A stretch of 64,000 bases of DNA from Ruegeria sp. THAF33 (GTDB taxonomy: Bacteria > Pseudomonadota > Alphaproteobacteria > Rhodobacterales > Rhodobacteraceae), in assembly GCF_009363615.1 (NCBI RefSeq), contig NZ_CP045385.1:496001-560000 (forward strand), written 5' to 3'. Positions within the stretch are counted from its first letter, which is position 1. Each line of letters opens with the position of its first letter. The translations under genes were made by a program, and so were the position numbers. Below the pieces are notes generated by a model. The model was not told the origin of the DNA and did no database searches. It saw only the letters and a program-made list of their open reading frames with translations. This document shows, piece after piece, positions 36,569 through 46,663 of this stretch.

Positions 36569-38584
36569 TCAGGCCTTTCTTATCAGAGCATCCACGGCAA
36601 CGGCCTTGTCCGGCGTGCACAGGAGCGGGTTAATCTCGACCTCGCCAAGCGTGTCGGCATTTTGCATGACATAGGCCTGAACGGCCTCGACTGCGGCGAT
36701 GATTGCATCCATATCAGCCGCCCGTTGGCCGCGAAAGCCTGCCAAAAGCGGGGCAATTTTCAATTTGCCAAGCGCGGCACGGATGTCCTCGGGCGTGCTT
36801 GGCACCAGCACTGACGCCGTGTCGCGCAGGATTTCGGTCAGCACGCCCCCCGCCCCCAATGTCAGGACAAACCCATGCGCCGGGTCACGGACGACACCGA
36901 CCAGCAATTCAGCAACGGTTCCGGTGATCATCTCTTCGATCAGGATGCTATCTGTGCCAATTTCGGCTGCGACATCGGCTACATCCTCGGCCTTGATGCC
37001 CAGCCGAACTGCGCCGAGTTCGGATTTATGCGCAAGCCCAACACCTTTCACGGCAAAGGGGGCTTCCATGTCCTGCGCGGCCGAATGGGCCTCTGCCGGG
37101 CCGCAAACCGTGTGGCTTTTCGGAACTTGCAGGCCGCATTCGGCCAGCGCCCGTTTCGATTCGCCTTCGGTCAGGGTTTGGGTCGCCTCAGCCGTTCCAG
37201 GCAACCAGACAGGATGCGCGGACGGGGGCGAAATCTGACCCGCGGCGCGCGTGGCCGCCAGTGCTTCGCGCAATCCCATGAATGGAACGACACCACCGGC
37301 CATCAGCTCTTGCGCGACGTCTTCAGGCAGAAGTTCAGGCAGCGTCGCAACAATCGCAAACCGGGCGCCGGTTTCAGCACGCACTTTCAACGCAGCTCGG
37401 GTCGCGCAACTCCAGTCGGTCGGATCCGTCGTCGGATAGTCGACGATCGAGAACGTCAGGTCGATGTCGTCACCCGTCATGCCTGACCAGGCCTGTGCCA
37501 TCGCCTCTTCGTCGCGCCAGATATACGTGTGATAATCCAGCGGGTTGTTCAACGCGACCATAGGGCCAAGCGCGTCACGCAAGCGCGCCCTTTTGTCATC
37601 GCTCAACTGCGGAAAACTCAGGCCCGTACCAACCGCCATATCCGCGATCAGGCTCGCCTCACCCCCTGAACAACTGATCGAAGCGATGCGGCCACCCGGC
37701 AGCGGCCCATAGCAATGCAACAGTTTCAGCGTCTCAAGAAAATCGGGCAACGCGGACAGACGCGGAATGCCCAGCCGGTCCAGAAGGGCCTGCGCGCCCG
37801 CATCGCTGCCCGCAAGCGACGCAGTGTGCGAGACCGTCGCGGCCTGTGCCTGCTCCGACGCACCCACTTTCAGGGCGACCAGCGGGATGCCCTTTGAATA
37901 GGCCTTGGCGGCCAGCGCTTCCCATTCCCGGATGTCCTTGAACCCTTCGATATGCAGACCCACGGCGGTGACGCGCGGATCATCGATCAAGGCCGAGGCG
38001 ATTTCGGCCTGGCTGGTCTGGGCCATGTTTCCGCAGGCCATCATGTAGGCAATAGGCAACCCACGTTTCTGCATGGTCAGGTTGATCGAGATGTTCGAGC
38101 TTTGCGTCAGGATCGCCACGCCCTTGTCCACAGGGGTGGCCCCGTGCTGGTCCGGCCACAACAGCGCCCCATCCAGCGCGTTGATGAAGCCATAGCAGTT
38201 CGGGCCAAGAATGGGCGTGTCACCGGCTGCGGCAATCAGTTGATCCTGCAAGTCCCCGCCGGTTTCATCTTCGGCAACGGCCTCGGAAAAGCCCGATGCA
38301 AAGCACACCGCCCCACCTGCGCCCATACTGGACAGGACACGAACGGCCTCGATGGTGGCGTGGCGGTTGATACCGATGAAAACCGCATCCGGGGCTGCGG
38401 GCAGGTCCTCGATGTGGCCGAAAACCCTGTGACCCGCAATTTCCGACGCTTTGGGATGCACCGGCCAGATTTGACCGGCATAGCCCATGCGTTCGGATTG
38501 CAGAACAACCTGCTGACACCACGCGCCGCCGCCGATGACGGCGATGGTTTTCGGGCGCAGCAGCCGGGTCAGGTTTTTGTTCAT
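36569..38584 (-). CDS. ADP-forming acyl-CoA synthetase, fused subunits
   Basis: The 671-residue protein has an N-terminal CoA-binding Rossmann domain (TIAVIGGGAWCQQVV, GQIWPVHPKASEIAG), a succinyl-CoA-ligase-like middle domain (ILGPNCYGFINALDGAL, SCSGGEASLIADMA) and a C-terminal ATP-grasp domain (about residue 450 on, with LIEEMITGTVAELLVGVVRDP). Such fused NDP-forming ligases activate acids to CoA esters. In this operon it probably activates carnitine or a related trimethylammonium acid, in place of the unrelated AMP-forming CaiC. It lies two bases after the caiA-like gene stop and four before caiD. Confidence 0.85.
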   Translation of the reverse strand: MNKNLTRLLRPKTIAVIGGGAWCQQVVLQSERMGYAGQIWPVHPKASEIAGHRVFGHIEDLPAAPDAVFIGINRHATIEAVRVLSSMGAGGAVCFASGFSEAVAEDETGGDLQDQLIAAAGDTPILGPNCYGFINALDGALLWPDQHGATPVDKGVAILTQSSNISINLTMQKRGLPIAYMMACGNMAQTSQAEIASALIDDPRVTAVGLHIEGFKDIREWEALAAKAYSKGIPLVALKVGASEQAQAATVSHTASLAGSDAGAQALLDRLGIPRLSALPDFLETLKLLHCYGPLPGGRIASISCSGGEASLIADMAVGTGLSFPQLSDDKRARLRDALGPMVALNNPLDYHTYIWRDEEAMAQAWSGMTGDDIDLTFSIVDYPTTDPTDWSCATRAALKVRAETGARFAIVATLPELLPEDVAQELMAGGVVPFMGLREALAATRAAGQISPPSAHPVWLPGTAEATQTLTEGESKRALAECGLQVPKSHTVCGPAEAHSAAQDMEAPFAVKGVGLAHKSELGAVRLGIKAEDVADVAAEIGTDSILIEEMITGTVAELLVGVVRDPAHGFVLTLGAGGVLTEILRDTASVLVPSTPEDIRAALGKLKIAPLLAGFRGQRAADMDAIIAAVEAVQAYVMQNADTLGEVEINPLLCTPDKAVAVDALIRKA

Positions 38585-38586
38585 GG

Positions 38587-39747
38587 TCAGGCGCCCAAGG
38601 GACGTAGAAGATCGCGGCTGATGATGTGGCGCTGAATTTCGCTGGTGCCGTCCCAGATGCGCTCGACCCGGGCATCACGCCAGAACCGTTCGATCGGGAA
38701 ATCGTCCATCAAACCCATACCCCCGAAGATCTGAAGTGTGGTATCCGTCACCCGCGCCAGCGTTTCCGAGGCATAGAGCTTGGCCGAGGCAATCTCGCGG
38801 TTCGATGGCAGGTTTTGATCCAGACGCCACGCGGCCGCGAGTGTCAGCCAATCGGCGGCGTCGATCTCGGTGATCATGTCGGCGATCTGGAAACCGACGC
38901 CCTGAAACTTGCCGATGGGCTGGCCGAACTGTTTGCGCTCGGCCGCATAGTTCAGCGCATAGTCAAAGCAGCGCCGCGCGCGACCGACCGAGAACGCCGC
39001 AACCGTCAGGCGGGTTGCGTAAAGCCATTCGTTCATCACGGCAAAACCGCCATCAACCTCGCCCAGGACCTGTGCGTCAGGCAGACGGCAGTTGTCGAAA
39101 TACAGGATATAGTTCTTGTAGCCCTTGTGGCTGACCGAGTTGTAGCCCTCGCGCACTTCAAAGCCCGGAGTACCGCGATCCACCAGAAAAGTGGTGATGC
39201 GTTTCTTCGGGCCCTTGGGGGTTTCGTCCACGCCGGTCGCGATGAAGACGATGAAGAAATCCGCATGTTCCGCGCCCGAGATGAAATGTTTCGATCCGTT
39301 GACAACCCAGTCGCCGCCATCGCGCACCGCCTGGCATTTCATACCACGCACATCCGAACCCGCATCCGGTTCGGTCATCGCCAGAGCGTCCATCTTGTCG
39401 CCACGTACGGCAGGCAGAAGATACCGTTCGCGCTGCTCGTCGTTGCAGGCCATCAGGATGTTCTGCGGGCGCCCAAAGAAATGCGTCAGCGCCATTGACC
39501 CGCGGCCAAGCTCGCGCTCGACCAAGGTGAAATCCAGATGAGACAGACCTGCACCGCCGACTTCCTCGGGGAAGTTGCAGGCATAAAAGCCCAGATCGAT
39601 ACATTTCTGCTTGATCTGCTCACCCAGCTCAGGAGGCACGGTTCCCGAGCGCTCGACCGCGTCTTCATGCGGGTAGATTTCGTTTTCAACAAAGCTGCGG
39701 ACCGTCGAGACGATCATGTCCTGTTCTTCTGTCAGACCAAACTGCAT
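38587..39747 (-). CDS. caiA: Acyl-CoA dehydrogenase, CaiA-like
   Basis: The 386-residue acyl-CoA dehydrogenase has the FAD/substrate motifs ALAMTEPDAGSDVRGMKC and FISGAEHADFFIVF, and the C-terminal QIFGGMGLMDDFPIERFWRDARV. CaiA reduces crotonobetainyl-CoA to gamma-butyrobetainyl-CoA, or works in reverse. The start at the inner ATG (MQFGLTEEQDMI) fits the family better than the 12-codon longer option. It is the first gene of the operon, divergent from the AraC regulator. Confidence 0.8.
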   Translation of the reverse strand: MQFGLTEEQDMIVSTVRSFVENEIYPHEDAVERSGTVPPELGEQIKQKCIDLGFYACNFPEEVGGAGLSHLDFTLVERELGRGSMALTHFFGRPQNILMACNDEQRERYLLPAVRGDKMDALAMTEPDAGSDVRGMKCQAVRDGGDWVVNGSKHFISGAEHADFFIVFIATGVDETPKGPKKRITTFLVDRGTPGFEVREGYNSVSHKGYKNYILYFDNCRLPDAQVLGEVDGGFAVMNEWLYATRLTVAAFSVGRARRCFDYALNYAAERKQFGQPIGKFQGVGFQIADMITEIDAADWLTLAAAWRLDQNLPSNREIASAKLYASETLARVTDTTLQIFGGMGLMDDFPIERFWRDARVERIWDGTSEIQRHIISRDLLRPLGA

Positions 39748-39814
39748 GGCGCGTGTTCCCTGGATCAGTGGTTGACCAACCAAACGCCATCGCCCATGGT
39801 CTCGGCATGCAGAG

Positions 39815-39824
39815 TTGATATCAA
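39815..39824. promoter_or_regulatory. Perfect 10-base palindrome between caiA and the AraC gene
   Basis: TTGATATCAA is perfectly symmetrical and lies three bases before the AraC-type start codon, in the 80-base divergent gap. It could be an operator, but the sequence is AT-rich and short. Confidence 0.3.
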
Positions 39825-39827
39825 ATC

Positions 39828-40775
39828 ATGCCAATTTCGAAAATTTTGACGCGACACTACAACATCCTGCTCTTCAACGGGTTTTCGAACCATTGCCTTG
39901 CAAATATGGTCGAACCGCTCAGGGCTGCGAACAACCTGTCGAGGCAGATTTTGTATTCATGGCGTTTCTGTTCCATTGACGGAGACCCCGTGCAAAGTTC
40001 CAGCGGCCTTGTCGTTACACCGAATGGTCCAATCTCTGACCAGCAAGGCGACGTTCTGGTGGTCATGCCGTCTTATGGATATCGCAAGCTGGACACGCGA
40101 TCGACCACACGCATCGTGCTGGCTGCGGCCCGAAAACACCGGCAAGTGGCAGGGTTGGATACCGGCAGCTGGCTGCTGGCCCGGGCCGGTTTGCTGGATG
40201 AGCACCGGGCAACCATTCACTGGGACGAACTTTCCCGGTTCGAAGAAAGCTTTCCGGCCGTGGATGCGGTGCAGGAACGTTTTGTCATCGATGGCAACAG
40301 GCTGACCTGTTCCGGGGCGATGGCCGCGTTCGATCTGGCCTCGGCCATTATCCGCAGGGATCACGGCCCTCTTCTGTCCATGGAAGTCGGGCATCTTCTG
40401 ATGAGCCGAAATGGGCAGGATCATTACCCTTTGCCTCTCAAGTCCGAAGACACTTTGGTCAATCGCGCTCTGGCTGTCATGCAGGCGAACATTGAAACAC
40501 CGCTTTCGATCAGGGAACTGGCCCGCAAGATCGGGTGTTCGCAAAAGCGGATCGAAATGCGCGTTCAGGCGGAGCTCAAGACCACGCCGCAGGCGCTTTA
40601 CCGCCGAATGAGACTGAACCTTGCACGCAATCTGGCAGAAGATACCGAGCAGTCCATCGCCGAAATCGCCGGTCGATGCGGATATGAAAACGCCAGCGCC
40701 ATGACGCGGGCATTCAAGGCAGAATTCGGCCAGACACCCACTGCGTTTCGCCACCGTAGCCTGCCAGACGGCTGA
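39828..40775 (+). CDS. GlxA-type AraC regulator (amidotransferase-like sensor domain)
   Basis: The 315-residue protein has an N-terminal DJ-1/GATase1-like domain (YNILLFNGFSNHCLANMVEPLRAANN, VAGLDTGSWLLARAGLLDE) and a C-terminal AraC DNA-binding domain with two helix-turn-helices (SIRELARKIGCSQKRIEMR, IAEIAGRCGYENASAMTRAF). This architecture is shared with CdhR and GbdR, which control carnitine and glycine betaine breakdown. It is divergent from the caiA-like operon. No good ribosome site precedes the ATG, yet the family alignment supports this start. Confidence 0.88.
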   Translation: MPISKILTRHYNILLFNGFSNHCLANMVEPLRAANNLSRQILYSWRFCSIDGDPVQSSSGLVVTPNGPISDQQGDVLVVMPSYGYRKLDTRSTTRIVLAAARKHRQVAGLDTGSWLLARAGLLDEHRATIHWDELSRFEESFPAVDAVQERFVIDGNRLTCSGAMAAFDLASAIIRRDHGPLLSMEVGHLLMSRNGQDHYPLPLKSEDTLVNRALAVMQANIETPLSIRELARKIGCSQKRIEMRVQAELKTTPQALYRRMRLNLARNLAEDTEQSIAEIAGRCGYENASAMTRAFKAEFGQTPTAFRHRSLPDG

Positions 40776-40829
40776 AAGGGGTACGCATGGCGATGCCCGC
40801 TTTCCTGGAAAACCAAAGAACCCTGGGTG

Positions 40830-41432
40830 CTATTCCAGCGAAACCCACAGCACCTTGGCGTCTTCTTCGCTGGTCGAAATACACCCATGCCCCATTCCGC
40901 TATCATAATAAAGCGAGTCACCGGCCTTCATTGGCAAAGGGCGGTAATGTTCAGAAACGAAGATGAGTTCACCGCTGAGCACATACATGAATTCTTCTCC
41001 GGAATGTCGGATCCACGTCTCGAACTCCGACAGGTCCCGCGCCTTGATTGTCGCGATATAGGGCAGCATTCGCTTGCTGGTCAGTTCGGGGCAAAGCAGT
41101 TCATGCAGGTAAGTGGGCGTATCCTTGAATTCTCCCTCGCCCTTCGGAGTGAAATCACGGCGGCCTGAAATGCCGGATTGACCCGACTGAAGAAACAACT
41201 GCGGGGTGCTCATATCCAGGGCCTGTGTCAGACGCCGTACAATGTCAAAGCTTGGCTTCGTCTGGTTGTTTTCGATCTTGGACAGCGTCGAGCGCCCGAT
41301 ACCCGCAGCGCGGCCGGCTTCTTCCAGAGTCCACCCTTTCGCGCGCCGCGCATCGCGGATGGAGCGGCCCAGAGCCTCTCCTTCATCCTGAAATTCCTGT
41401 CCGGAAACATCATTTCGGCTTTCGTCGCCCAT
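40830..41432 (-). CDS. XRE-family regulator with C-terminal cupin domain
   Basis: The 200-residue protein has a helix-turn-helix (GRSIRDARRAKGWTLEEAGRAAGIGRSTLSKIENNQ) and a cupin_2 sensor (RHSGEEFMYVLSGELIFVSEHYRPLPMKAGDSLYYDSGMGHG). Proteins of this form often repress amine and glycine catabolic genes. It lies divergent to the glycine-cleavage operon, with a TTTCC-N6-GGAAA site in the gap, so it probably controls that operon. Confidence 0.88.
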   Translation of the reverse strand: MGDESRNDVSGQEFQDEGEALGRSIRDARRAKGWTLEEAGRAAGIGRSTLSKIENNQTKPSFDIVRRLTQALDMSTPQLFLQSGQSGISGRRDFTPKGEGEFKDTPTYLHELLCPELTSKRMLPYIATIKARDLSEFETWIRHSGEEFMYVLSGELIFVSEHYRPLPMKAGDSLYYDSGMGHGCISTSEEDAKVLWVSLE

Positions 41433-41505
41433 TGAATTCCCCCTGTTTTATCAAAGGTTACATGCCTCCCAATATATACGCAACTTCTTGAATAAGAGAT
41501 TTTTG

Positions 41506-41534
41506 TTGCCTAAGGCGCATTATTTCCCTTATAG
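41506..41534 (+). promoter_or_regulatory. Candidate glyA operon promoter
   Basis: TTGCCT (41506-41511) and TTATAG (41529-41534) are separated by 17 bases, a fair sigma-70-type match, 46 bases before glyA. The -10 element lies inside the XRE-type inverted repeat. Confidence 0.4.
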
Positions 41535-41538
41535 GAAA
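41523..41538. promoter_or_regulatory. TTTCC-N6-GGAAA inverted repeat, XRE-cupin operator candidate
   Basis: Perfect 5-base arms in the divergent gap between the XRE-cupin gene and glyA, overlapping the likely -10 box. The position would allow repression of glyA-lpdA-lipA and the genes after it. Confidence 0.45.
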
Positions 41539-41579
41539 CAAAGTTTCGCACTGAGGATTCGGGGCAAAAGGAGGAGACT

Positions 41580-42833
41580 ATGTTCAAAACGTCGCTGATT
41601 GAGGCAGATCCCGTCATTGCTGCGTCCATCTCACGCGAGCGTGAACGCCAGGCGGAACAGATCGAGTTGATCGCCTCGGAGAACATTGTCTCGAAGGCCG
41701 TGATCGAAGCGCAGGGTTCGGTCTTGACCAACAAATATGCCGAAGGCTATCCGGGCCGCCGCTATTATGGCGGCTGCGAATATGTCGATGAGGTCGAAGT
41801 CGAGGCGATCGAACGCCTCAAGAAGCTGTTTGGCTGTGAATATGCCAACGTTCAGCCCCATTCCGGCGCACAGGCCAACGGGGCCGTCAAGCTGGCGTTG
41901 CTGAACCCGGGCGATACCATTCTTGGCATGTCGCTGGACGCAGGTGGCCATCTGACCCACGGTGCGAAACCGGCGCAGTCCGGCAAATGGTTCCGGCCCG
42001 TGCAGTACGGCCTGACCGATGCAGGGCTGATCGATTATGATCAGGTCGCCGAATTGGCGCGGGCGGAAAAGCCCAGGCTGATCATCGCAGGTGCGTCTGC
42101 CTACTCACAAAAGATCGACTTTGCCAGATTCCGTGAAATCGCGGAAGAGGTTGGCGCATGGCTGCTGGCCGATATGGCTCATATTGCCGGATTGGTGGCG
42201 ACCGGCCTGCACCCCTCGCCTGTAGGACACGCACATGTCGTGACCTCGACCACGCACAAGACGCTGCGCGGCCCTCGTGGCGGCATCATCCTGACCAATG
42301 ACGAGGCGCTGGCGAAAAAGATCAACTCGGCCGTATTCCCAGGCCTGCAGGGTGGCCCGCTGATGCACGTCATCGCAGGCAAGGCGGTGGCCTTTGGCGA
42401 GGCACTGAAACCCGAATTCAAGGAATACATGCAGTGCGTCGTTGACAGCGCATCGACCTTGGCCAGCGTCATGATGGCGCGCGGATGTGACATCGTTTCC
42501 GGCGGCACCCAGAACCACCTGATGCTGGTCGATCTGCGCCCGATCGGCGTAACCGGCAAGGACGCCGAGGCGGCGCTCGAACGGGCCGGCTTTACCTGCA
42601 ACAAGAACAGCGTTCCCGGAGATCCGGAAAAACCCACCATCACCAGCGGCATCCGTCTGGGCACCGCCGCCGGGTGCAGCCGTGGCTTTGGCCCGGAAGA
42701 GTTCAGGCAGATCGGCCATCTGATCGGTGATGTTCTGGAGGCGCTCGCGAAGTCTCCTGACGGTGACGAAACCGTCGAAAAGGAAACCCGCAAACAGGTT
42801 CGCGCTCTTTGCGCAAGCTACCCGATCTACTGA
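41580..42833 (+). CDS. glyA: Serine hydroxymethyltransferase, glycine-cleavage-linked copy
   Basis: The 417-residue PLP enzyme of fold type I has [26 protein letters not shown] and the PLP lysine in [13 protein letters not shown]. It interconverts serine and glycine with C1-THF. An AAAGGAGGAGA ribosome site precedes the ATG. It heads an operon with lpdA, lipA and the gcv genes, so the role is probably to use C1 units from glycine cleavage. A second glyA lies in the serine-cycle operon on the other strand. Confidence 0.97.
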   Translation: MFKTSLIEADPVIAASISRERERQAEQIELIASENIVSKAVIEAQGSVLTNKYAEGYPGRRYYGGCEYVDEVEVEAIERLKKLFGCEYANVQPHSGAQANGAVKLALLNPGDTILGMSLDAGGHLTHGAKPAQSGKWFRPVQYGLTDAGLIDYDQVAELARAEKPRLIIAGASAYSQKIDFARFREIAEEVGAWLLADMAHIAGLVATGLHPSPVGHAHVVTSTTHKTLRGPRGGIILTNDEALAKKINSAVFPGLQGGPLMHVIAGKAVAFGEALKPEFKEYMQCVVDSASTLASVMMARGCDIVSGGTQNHLMLVDLRPIGVTGKDAEAALERAGFTCNKNSVPGDPEKPTITSGIRLGTAAGCSRGFGPEEFRQIGHLIGDVLEALAKSPDGDETVEKETRKQVRALCASYPIY

Positions 42834-42844
42834 GAGTGCGCGAA

Positions 42845-44227
42845 ATGAATACCTATGACCTCATCGTTATCGGGGGCGGACCGGGCGGCTATGTTGCCGC
42901 GATCCGCGCGGCTCAGCTGGGGCTGAATGTGGCCTGTGTCGAAGGGCGCGGCGCACTGGGCGGCACCTGTCTGAACGTGGGGTGCATCCCCTCCAAAGCG
43001 TTGCTGACCTCCTCGGCCAAATATGCCGAGCTTGCACATCTCTCCTCCCATGGCATTGCGGTCGAGGGGGCCAGCATCGACGTCAGTGCGATGATGGGGC
43101 GCAAGGACAAGATCGTCGGTGATCTGACCAAGGGCATCGCGTTCCTGTTCAAGAAGAACGGCGTCGATCTGATCGAAGGCTGGGCCAACATCCCGGCCAC
43201 TGGTCAGGTCAAGGTCGGCGACAGCGTATACGAAGCAAAGAACATCCTGATCGCGACCGGATCCGAGCCGACCTCACTGCCGGGGATCGAGATTGATGAG
43301 CAGGATGTGCTCAGTTCGACCGGCGCAATCGCGTTGCAGAGCGTGCCGGACCATCTGGTGGTGATCGGTGCCGGTGTCATCGGTCTGGAACTTGGGCAGG
43401 TCTGGGCGCGTCTGGGTGCCAAGGTCACCGTGGTCGAATATCTGGATCGCGTATTGCCCGGCATCGACGGCGAGATCGCCAAGCTGGCGCAGCGGGCGCT
43501 GTCCAAACGCGGCTTGAAGTTCCAACTGGGTCGCGCCCTCAAATCGGTTGAGAAATCCGCGGCTAGTCTGACCCTGACCGTAGACCGCGTCGGCAAGGAC
43601 AAGCAAGAAGTGGTCGAAGCCGACAAGGTTCTGATTGCTGTGGGCCGCCGCCCGGTGACGCGCGGGCTTGGGCTGGAAGAGCTGGGCGTGGCCGTAAACC
43701 CGCGTGGCTTCATCGAAGTCGACAGCTCGTTCCAGACGTCGGTGCCCGGGATCTATGCCATTGGTGACTGTGTTCCCGGCCCGATGCTGGCACACAAGGC
43801 CGAAGAGGACGGCGTTGCCTGTGTCGAGATGCTGGCCGGCGAAGCCGGTCATGTCGATTACAACACCGTGCCGGGTGTGGTCTACACCGATCCCGAAGTG
43901 GCCTCGGTTGGTCAGACCGAAGAGGCCCTGAAAGACGCGGGCGTCGAATATGTTGTCGGCAAGTTTGCCTTCATGGCCAATTCGCGGGCGCGTTCGACGG
44001 GTGAAACAGATGGCGCGGTCAAGGTTCTGGCCGGTTCTGATGGCAAGATCCTCGGAGCCCATATCTGCGGTGCCCATGGCGGCGATCTGATCGCCGAGCT
44101 GGTACTGGCCATGACCAAAAGCGCGACCGTCGCCGAGGTTGCAGCAACCTGTCATGCGCACCCGGCGATGGGCGAGGCGGTCAAGGAAGCCTGCCTCGAT
44201 GCCATGGGCCGCGCAATCCACGCGTAA
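42845..44227 (+). CDS. lpdA: Dihydrolipoyl dehydrogenase (L protein)
   Basis: The 460-residue flavoprotein has the FAD motif [19 protein letters not shown], redox disulphide [18 protein letters not shown] motif [15 protein letters not shown] and C-terminal [12 protein letters not shown] with the catalytic His-Glu pair. It is the E3/L component, here dedicated to glycine cleavage by context. The start is the ATG 12 codons inside the longer frame ([12 protein letters not shown]), consistent with the family. Confidence 0.96.
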   Translation: MNTYDLIVIGGGPGGYVAAIRAAQLGLNVACVEGRGALGGTCLNVGCIPSKALLTSSAKYAELAHLSSHGIAVEGASIDVSAMMGRKDKIVGDLTKGIAFLFKKNGVDLIEGWANIPATGQVKVGDSVYEAKNILIATGSEPTSLPGIEIDEQDVLSSTGAIALQSVPDHLVVIGAGVIGLELGQVWARLGAKVTVVEYLDRVLPGIDGEIAKLAQRALSKRGLKFQLGRALKSVEKSAASLTLTVDRVGKDKQEVVEADKVLIAVGRRPVTRGLGLEELGVAVNPRGFIEVDSSFQTSVPGIYAIGDCVPGPMLAHKAEEDGVACVEMLAGEAGHVDYNTVPGVVYTDPEVASVGQTEEALKDAGVEYVVGKFAFMANSRARSTGETDGAVKVLAGSDGKILGAHICGAHGGDLIAELVLAMTKSATVAEVAATCHAHPAMGEAVKEACLDAMGRAIHA

Positions 44228-44241
44228 GTGAGGACAGCCAG

Positions 44242-45186
44242 ATGACCATCCAGCTTCGACCACGTCACCCGGAAAAGGCCAAGAAGGCCGACAGTGTCAT
44301 CCCGCGCAAACCGAAATGGATTCGCAAGAAGAAGATCGAAAACGCCGCGTATTACGAAACCCGGCGTCTGATGCGGGATCACGATCTGGCAACGGTCTGC
44401 GAAGAAGCGGCCTGCCCCAATATCGGCGAATGTTGGTCCAAGCGGCACGCAACCATGATGATCATGGGCGAGATCTGCACGCGGGGCTGTTCGTTCTGCA
44501 ATGTGGCCACCGGCCGTCCCGATGCGCTGGACGCGTTCGAACCCGGCCGGGTTGCGGCGGCGGTCAAGAAACTGGGCCTGCGCCATGTGGTCATCACCTC
44601 GGTGGATCGCGATGATCTGGCCGATGGCGGGGCCGAGCATATCGCCCGGACCATCCGCGCCGTACGCCATCAGAACCCCGGCACAACGGTCGAGGTCCTG
44701 ACCCCCGACTTCCTGGGCAAGGGCGACGCCGCAAAAATCGTCTTTGACGCAGCACCGGACGTGTTCAACCACAACCTGGAAACCGTTCCGCACCTGTATC
44801 CGACGGTTCGCCCCGGCGCGCGCTATTATGCCTCGCTGCGGCTGCTGGACGATGCCAAGCGCGCCAACCCCGAGATTTTCACCAAGTCGGGTCTGATGGT
44901 CGGGCTGGGTGAAACTCTGAACGACGTGCGTCAGGTGATGGACGACCTGCGCGCGGCCAATGTCGATTTTCTGACGGTCGGGCAGTATCTGCAACCGACA
45001 CCGAAACATCATCCGATTGACCGGTTCTGGTCACCCGAGGAGTTCGCCCAACTGGAGCAGATCGCGCGCTCCAAGGGCTTTTTGCACGTGTCAGCCACGC
45101 CGCTGACCCGTTCGTCGTTCCATGCCGACGAAGATTTCACTGCCCTCAAGCAGGCCCGCCAGCGGGCCATCGCGACCGGGGCATAA
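44242..45186 (+). CDS. lipA: Lipoyl synthase
   Basis: The 314-residue radical SAM enzyme has the N-terminal auxiliary cluster [12 protein letters not shown] and the radical SAM motif CTRGCSFC, plus the C-terminal LTRSSFHAD motif whose serine ligates the auxiliary cluster. It inserts sulphur into octanoyl-H protein. The location inside a glycine cleavage operon points to supply of lipoyl groups for GcvH. Confidence 0.97.
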   Translation: MTIQLRPRHPEKAKKADSVIPRKPKWIRKKKIENAAYYETRRLMRDHDLATVCEEAACPNIGECWSKRHATMMIMGEICTRGCSFCNVATGRPDALDAFEPGRVAAAVKKLGLRHVVITSVDRDDLADGGAEHIARTIRAVRHQNPGTTVEVLTPDFLGKGDAAKIVFDAAPDVFNHNLETVPHLYPTVRPGARYYASLRLLDDAKRANPEIFTKSGLMVGLGETLNDVRQVMDDLRAANVDFLTVGQYLQPTPKHHPIDRFWSPEEFAQLEQIARSKGFLHVSATPLTRSSFHADEDFTALKQARQRAIATGA

Positions 45187-45211
45187 ACCAAACGCAAATG
45201 GGAGGGAAACC

Positions 45212-46585
45212 ATGGAAGCGTTAAATTCAATCGTAGGGGCCATCAATGGCGTCGTGTGGGGGCCGATGATGCTGGTCCTCATCCTCGGCGTTGGCTTCTT
45301 CCTGCAGGTCGGGCTGAAATTCATGCCGATCCTGCGCATCGGCACGGGCTTCAGCCTGTTGTTCAAAGGCCGTGAAGGTCAGGGCGAAGGGCAGATCAGC
45401 CCGTTCAACGCGCTGATGACCTCGCTGTCGGCGACCATCGGTACAGGTAACATCGCCGGTGTGGCCACTGCTGTCTTCCTGGGCGGTCCAGGCGCCTTGT
45501 TCTGGATGTGGATGACCGCCCTGGTGGGCATGGCCACCAAATATGCCGAAGCCGTCTGCGCAGTGAAATATCGCGAAAAAGACGAGCTGGGTAACTATGT
45601 CGGCGGCCCGATGTACTACATCAAGAACGGTCTTGGTGCGAAATGGGCCTGGCTGGGCGTGGCTTTTGCCCTGTTCGGCGCGGTTGCTGCCTTCGGCATC
45701 GGCAACGGTGTGCAAGCCAACGGTGTTGCTCAGGTGCTGGAAGCCAATTTTGGCCTGAACACCTCGGTCACTGGCGTTGTTCTGATGGTTCTGACCGCAG
45801 CCGTTATCCTGGGTGGTATCACCCGCATCGGTGCGGTTGCTGGTAAGCTGGTCCCCTTCATGGCCGTTGCCTATATCATCGCGGGCCTGCTGGTTCTTCT
45901 CATCAACATCGGCAACATCGGACATGCGCTGTCGCTGGTCTTTACCTATGCGTTTACCCCGTCCGCCGCCGAAGGTGGTTTCGCAGGTGCAGCCGTCTGG
46001 GCCGCCATCCGCTTCGGTGTGGCACGTGGTGTGTTCTCGAACGAGGCCGGTCTGGGTTCGGCCCCGATCGCGCACGCCGCTGCCGAGACCAAAGGTCCCG
46101 TCAACCAGGGTCTGATCGCGATGCTGGGTACGTTCATCGATACCATCATCGTCTGCTCGATCACCGGTCTGGCCATCATCGCTTCGGGGGCATGGACATC
46201 GGGTGAATCCGGTGCGGCGCTGACCAGCCACGCGTTCGAATTGTCGCTGCCGGGTATCGGCGGGTATCTGATCGCCATCGCTCTGTCGATCTTTGCCTTC
46301 ACCACCATCCTCGGCTGGTCGTTCTACGGCGAGAAATGTGTCGAGTTCCTGCTGGGTGTGAAATCCCTGATGCCCTACCGCGTTCTGTGGATCGTGATGA
46401 TCTATTTCGGCGCAACCGCGGATCTGGGCTTCATCTGGCTGTTGGCCGATACGCTGAACGCCATGATGGCCATCCCGAACCTGATCGCCCTGGCGCTGCT
46501 GAGCCCGATCGTCTTCAAACTGACGAAAGAGTTCTTCGCCTCGGGCGGCAAGTCCGAAGAGCCGGGCGGCACACCTGCCAAATAA
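45212..46585 (+). CDS. Sodium:alanine/glycine symporter (AGCS family)
   Basis: The 457-residue polytopic protein has about ten or eleven hydrophobic helices and the AGCS marks NALMTSLSATIGTGNIAGVATAV, GGPMYYIKNGLG and FSNEAGLGSAPIAHAAAETK. It imports glycine or alanine with sodium. In this operon glycine uptake for cleavage is the likely role. The ATG at 45212 has a GGGAGGGAAA ribosome site. Confidence 0.94.
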   Translation: MEALNSIVGAINGVVWGPMMLVLILGVGFFLQVGLKFMPILRIGTGFSLLFKGREGQGEGQISPFNALMTSLSATIGTGNIAGVATAVFLGGPGALFWMWMTALVGMATKYAEAVCAVKYREKDELGNYVGGPMYYIKNGLGAKWAWLGVAFALFGAVAAFGIGNGVQANGVAQVLEANFGLNTSVTGVVLMVLTAAVILGGITRIGAVAGKLVPFMAVAYIIAGLLVLLINIGNIGHALSLVFTYAFTPSAAEGGFAGAAVWAAIRFGVARGVFSNEAGLGSAPIAHAAAETKGPVNQGLIAMLGTFIDTIIVCSITGLAIIASGAWTSGESGAALTSHAFELSLPGIGGYLIAIALSIFAFTTILGWSFYGEKCVEFLLGVKSLMPYRVLWIVMIYFGATADLGFIWLLADTLNAMMAIPNLIALALLSPIVFKLTKEFFASGGKSEEPGGTPAK

Positions 46586-46603
46586 GCTCGGCCCGACCAA
46601 AAC

Positions 46604-46624
46604 GGGGGGCCATCCCGGCCCCCC
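46604..46624 (+). terminator. GC-rich hairpin after the AGCS gene
   Basis: GGGGGGCC and GGCCCCCC form an 8-base stem with a five-base loop, followed by GCCTTT. It probably lowers read-through into uspA and the gcv genes, or protects the upstream mRNA. Confidence 0.65.
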
Positions 46625-46663
46625 GCCTTTGAAACCGAATTCAATATCTCGAGGAGAGACGTG

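Noticed and set aside
41433..41579. Glycine riboswitch before glyA
   Set aside because: I looked for the conserved tandem aptamer core and saw none; the gap is short and filled by promoter-like and operator-like elements. A covariance-model search would settle it.
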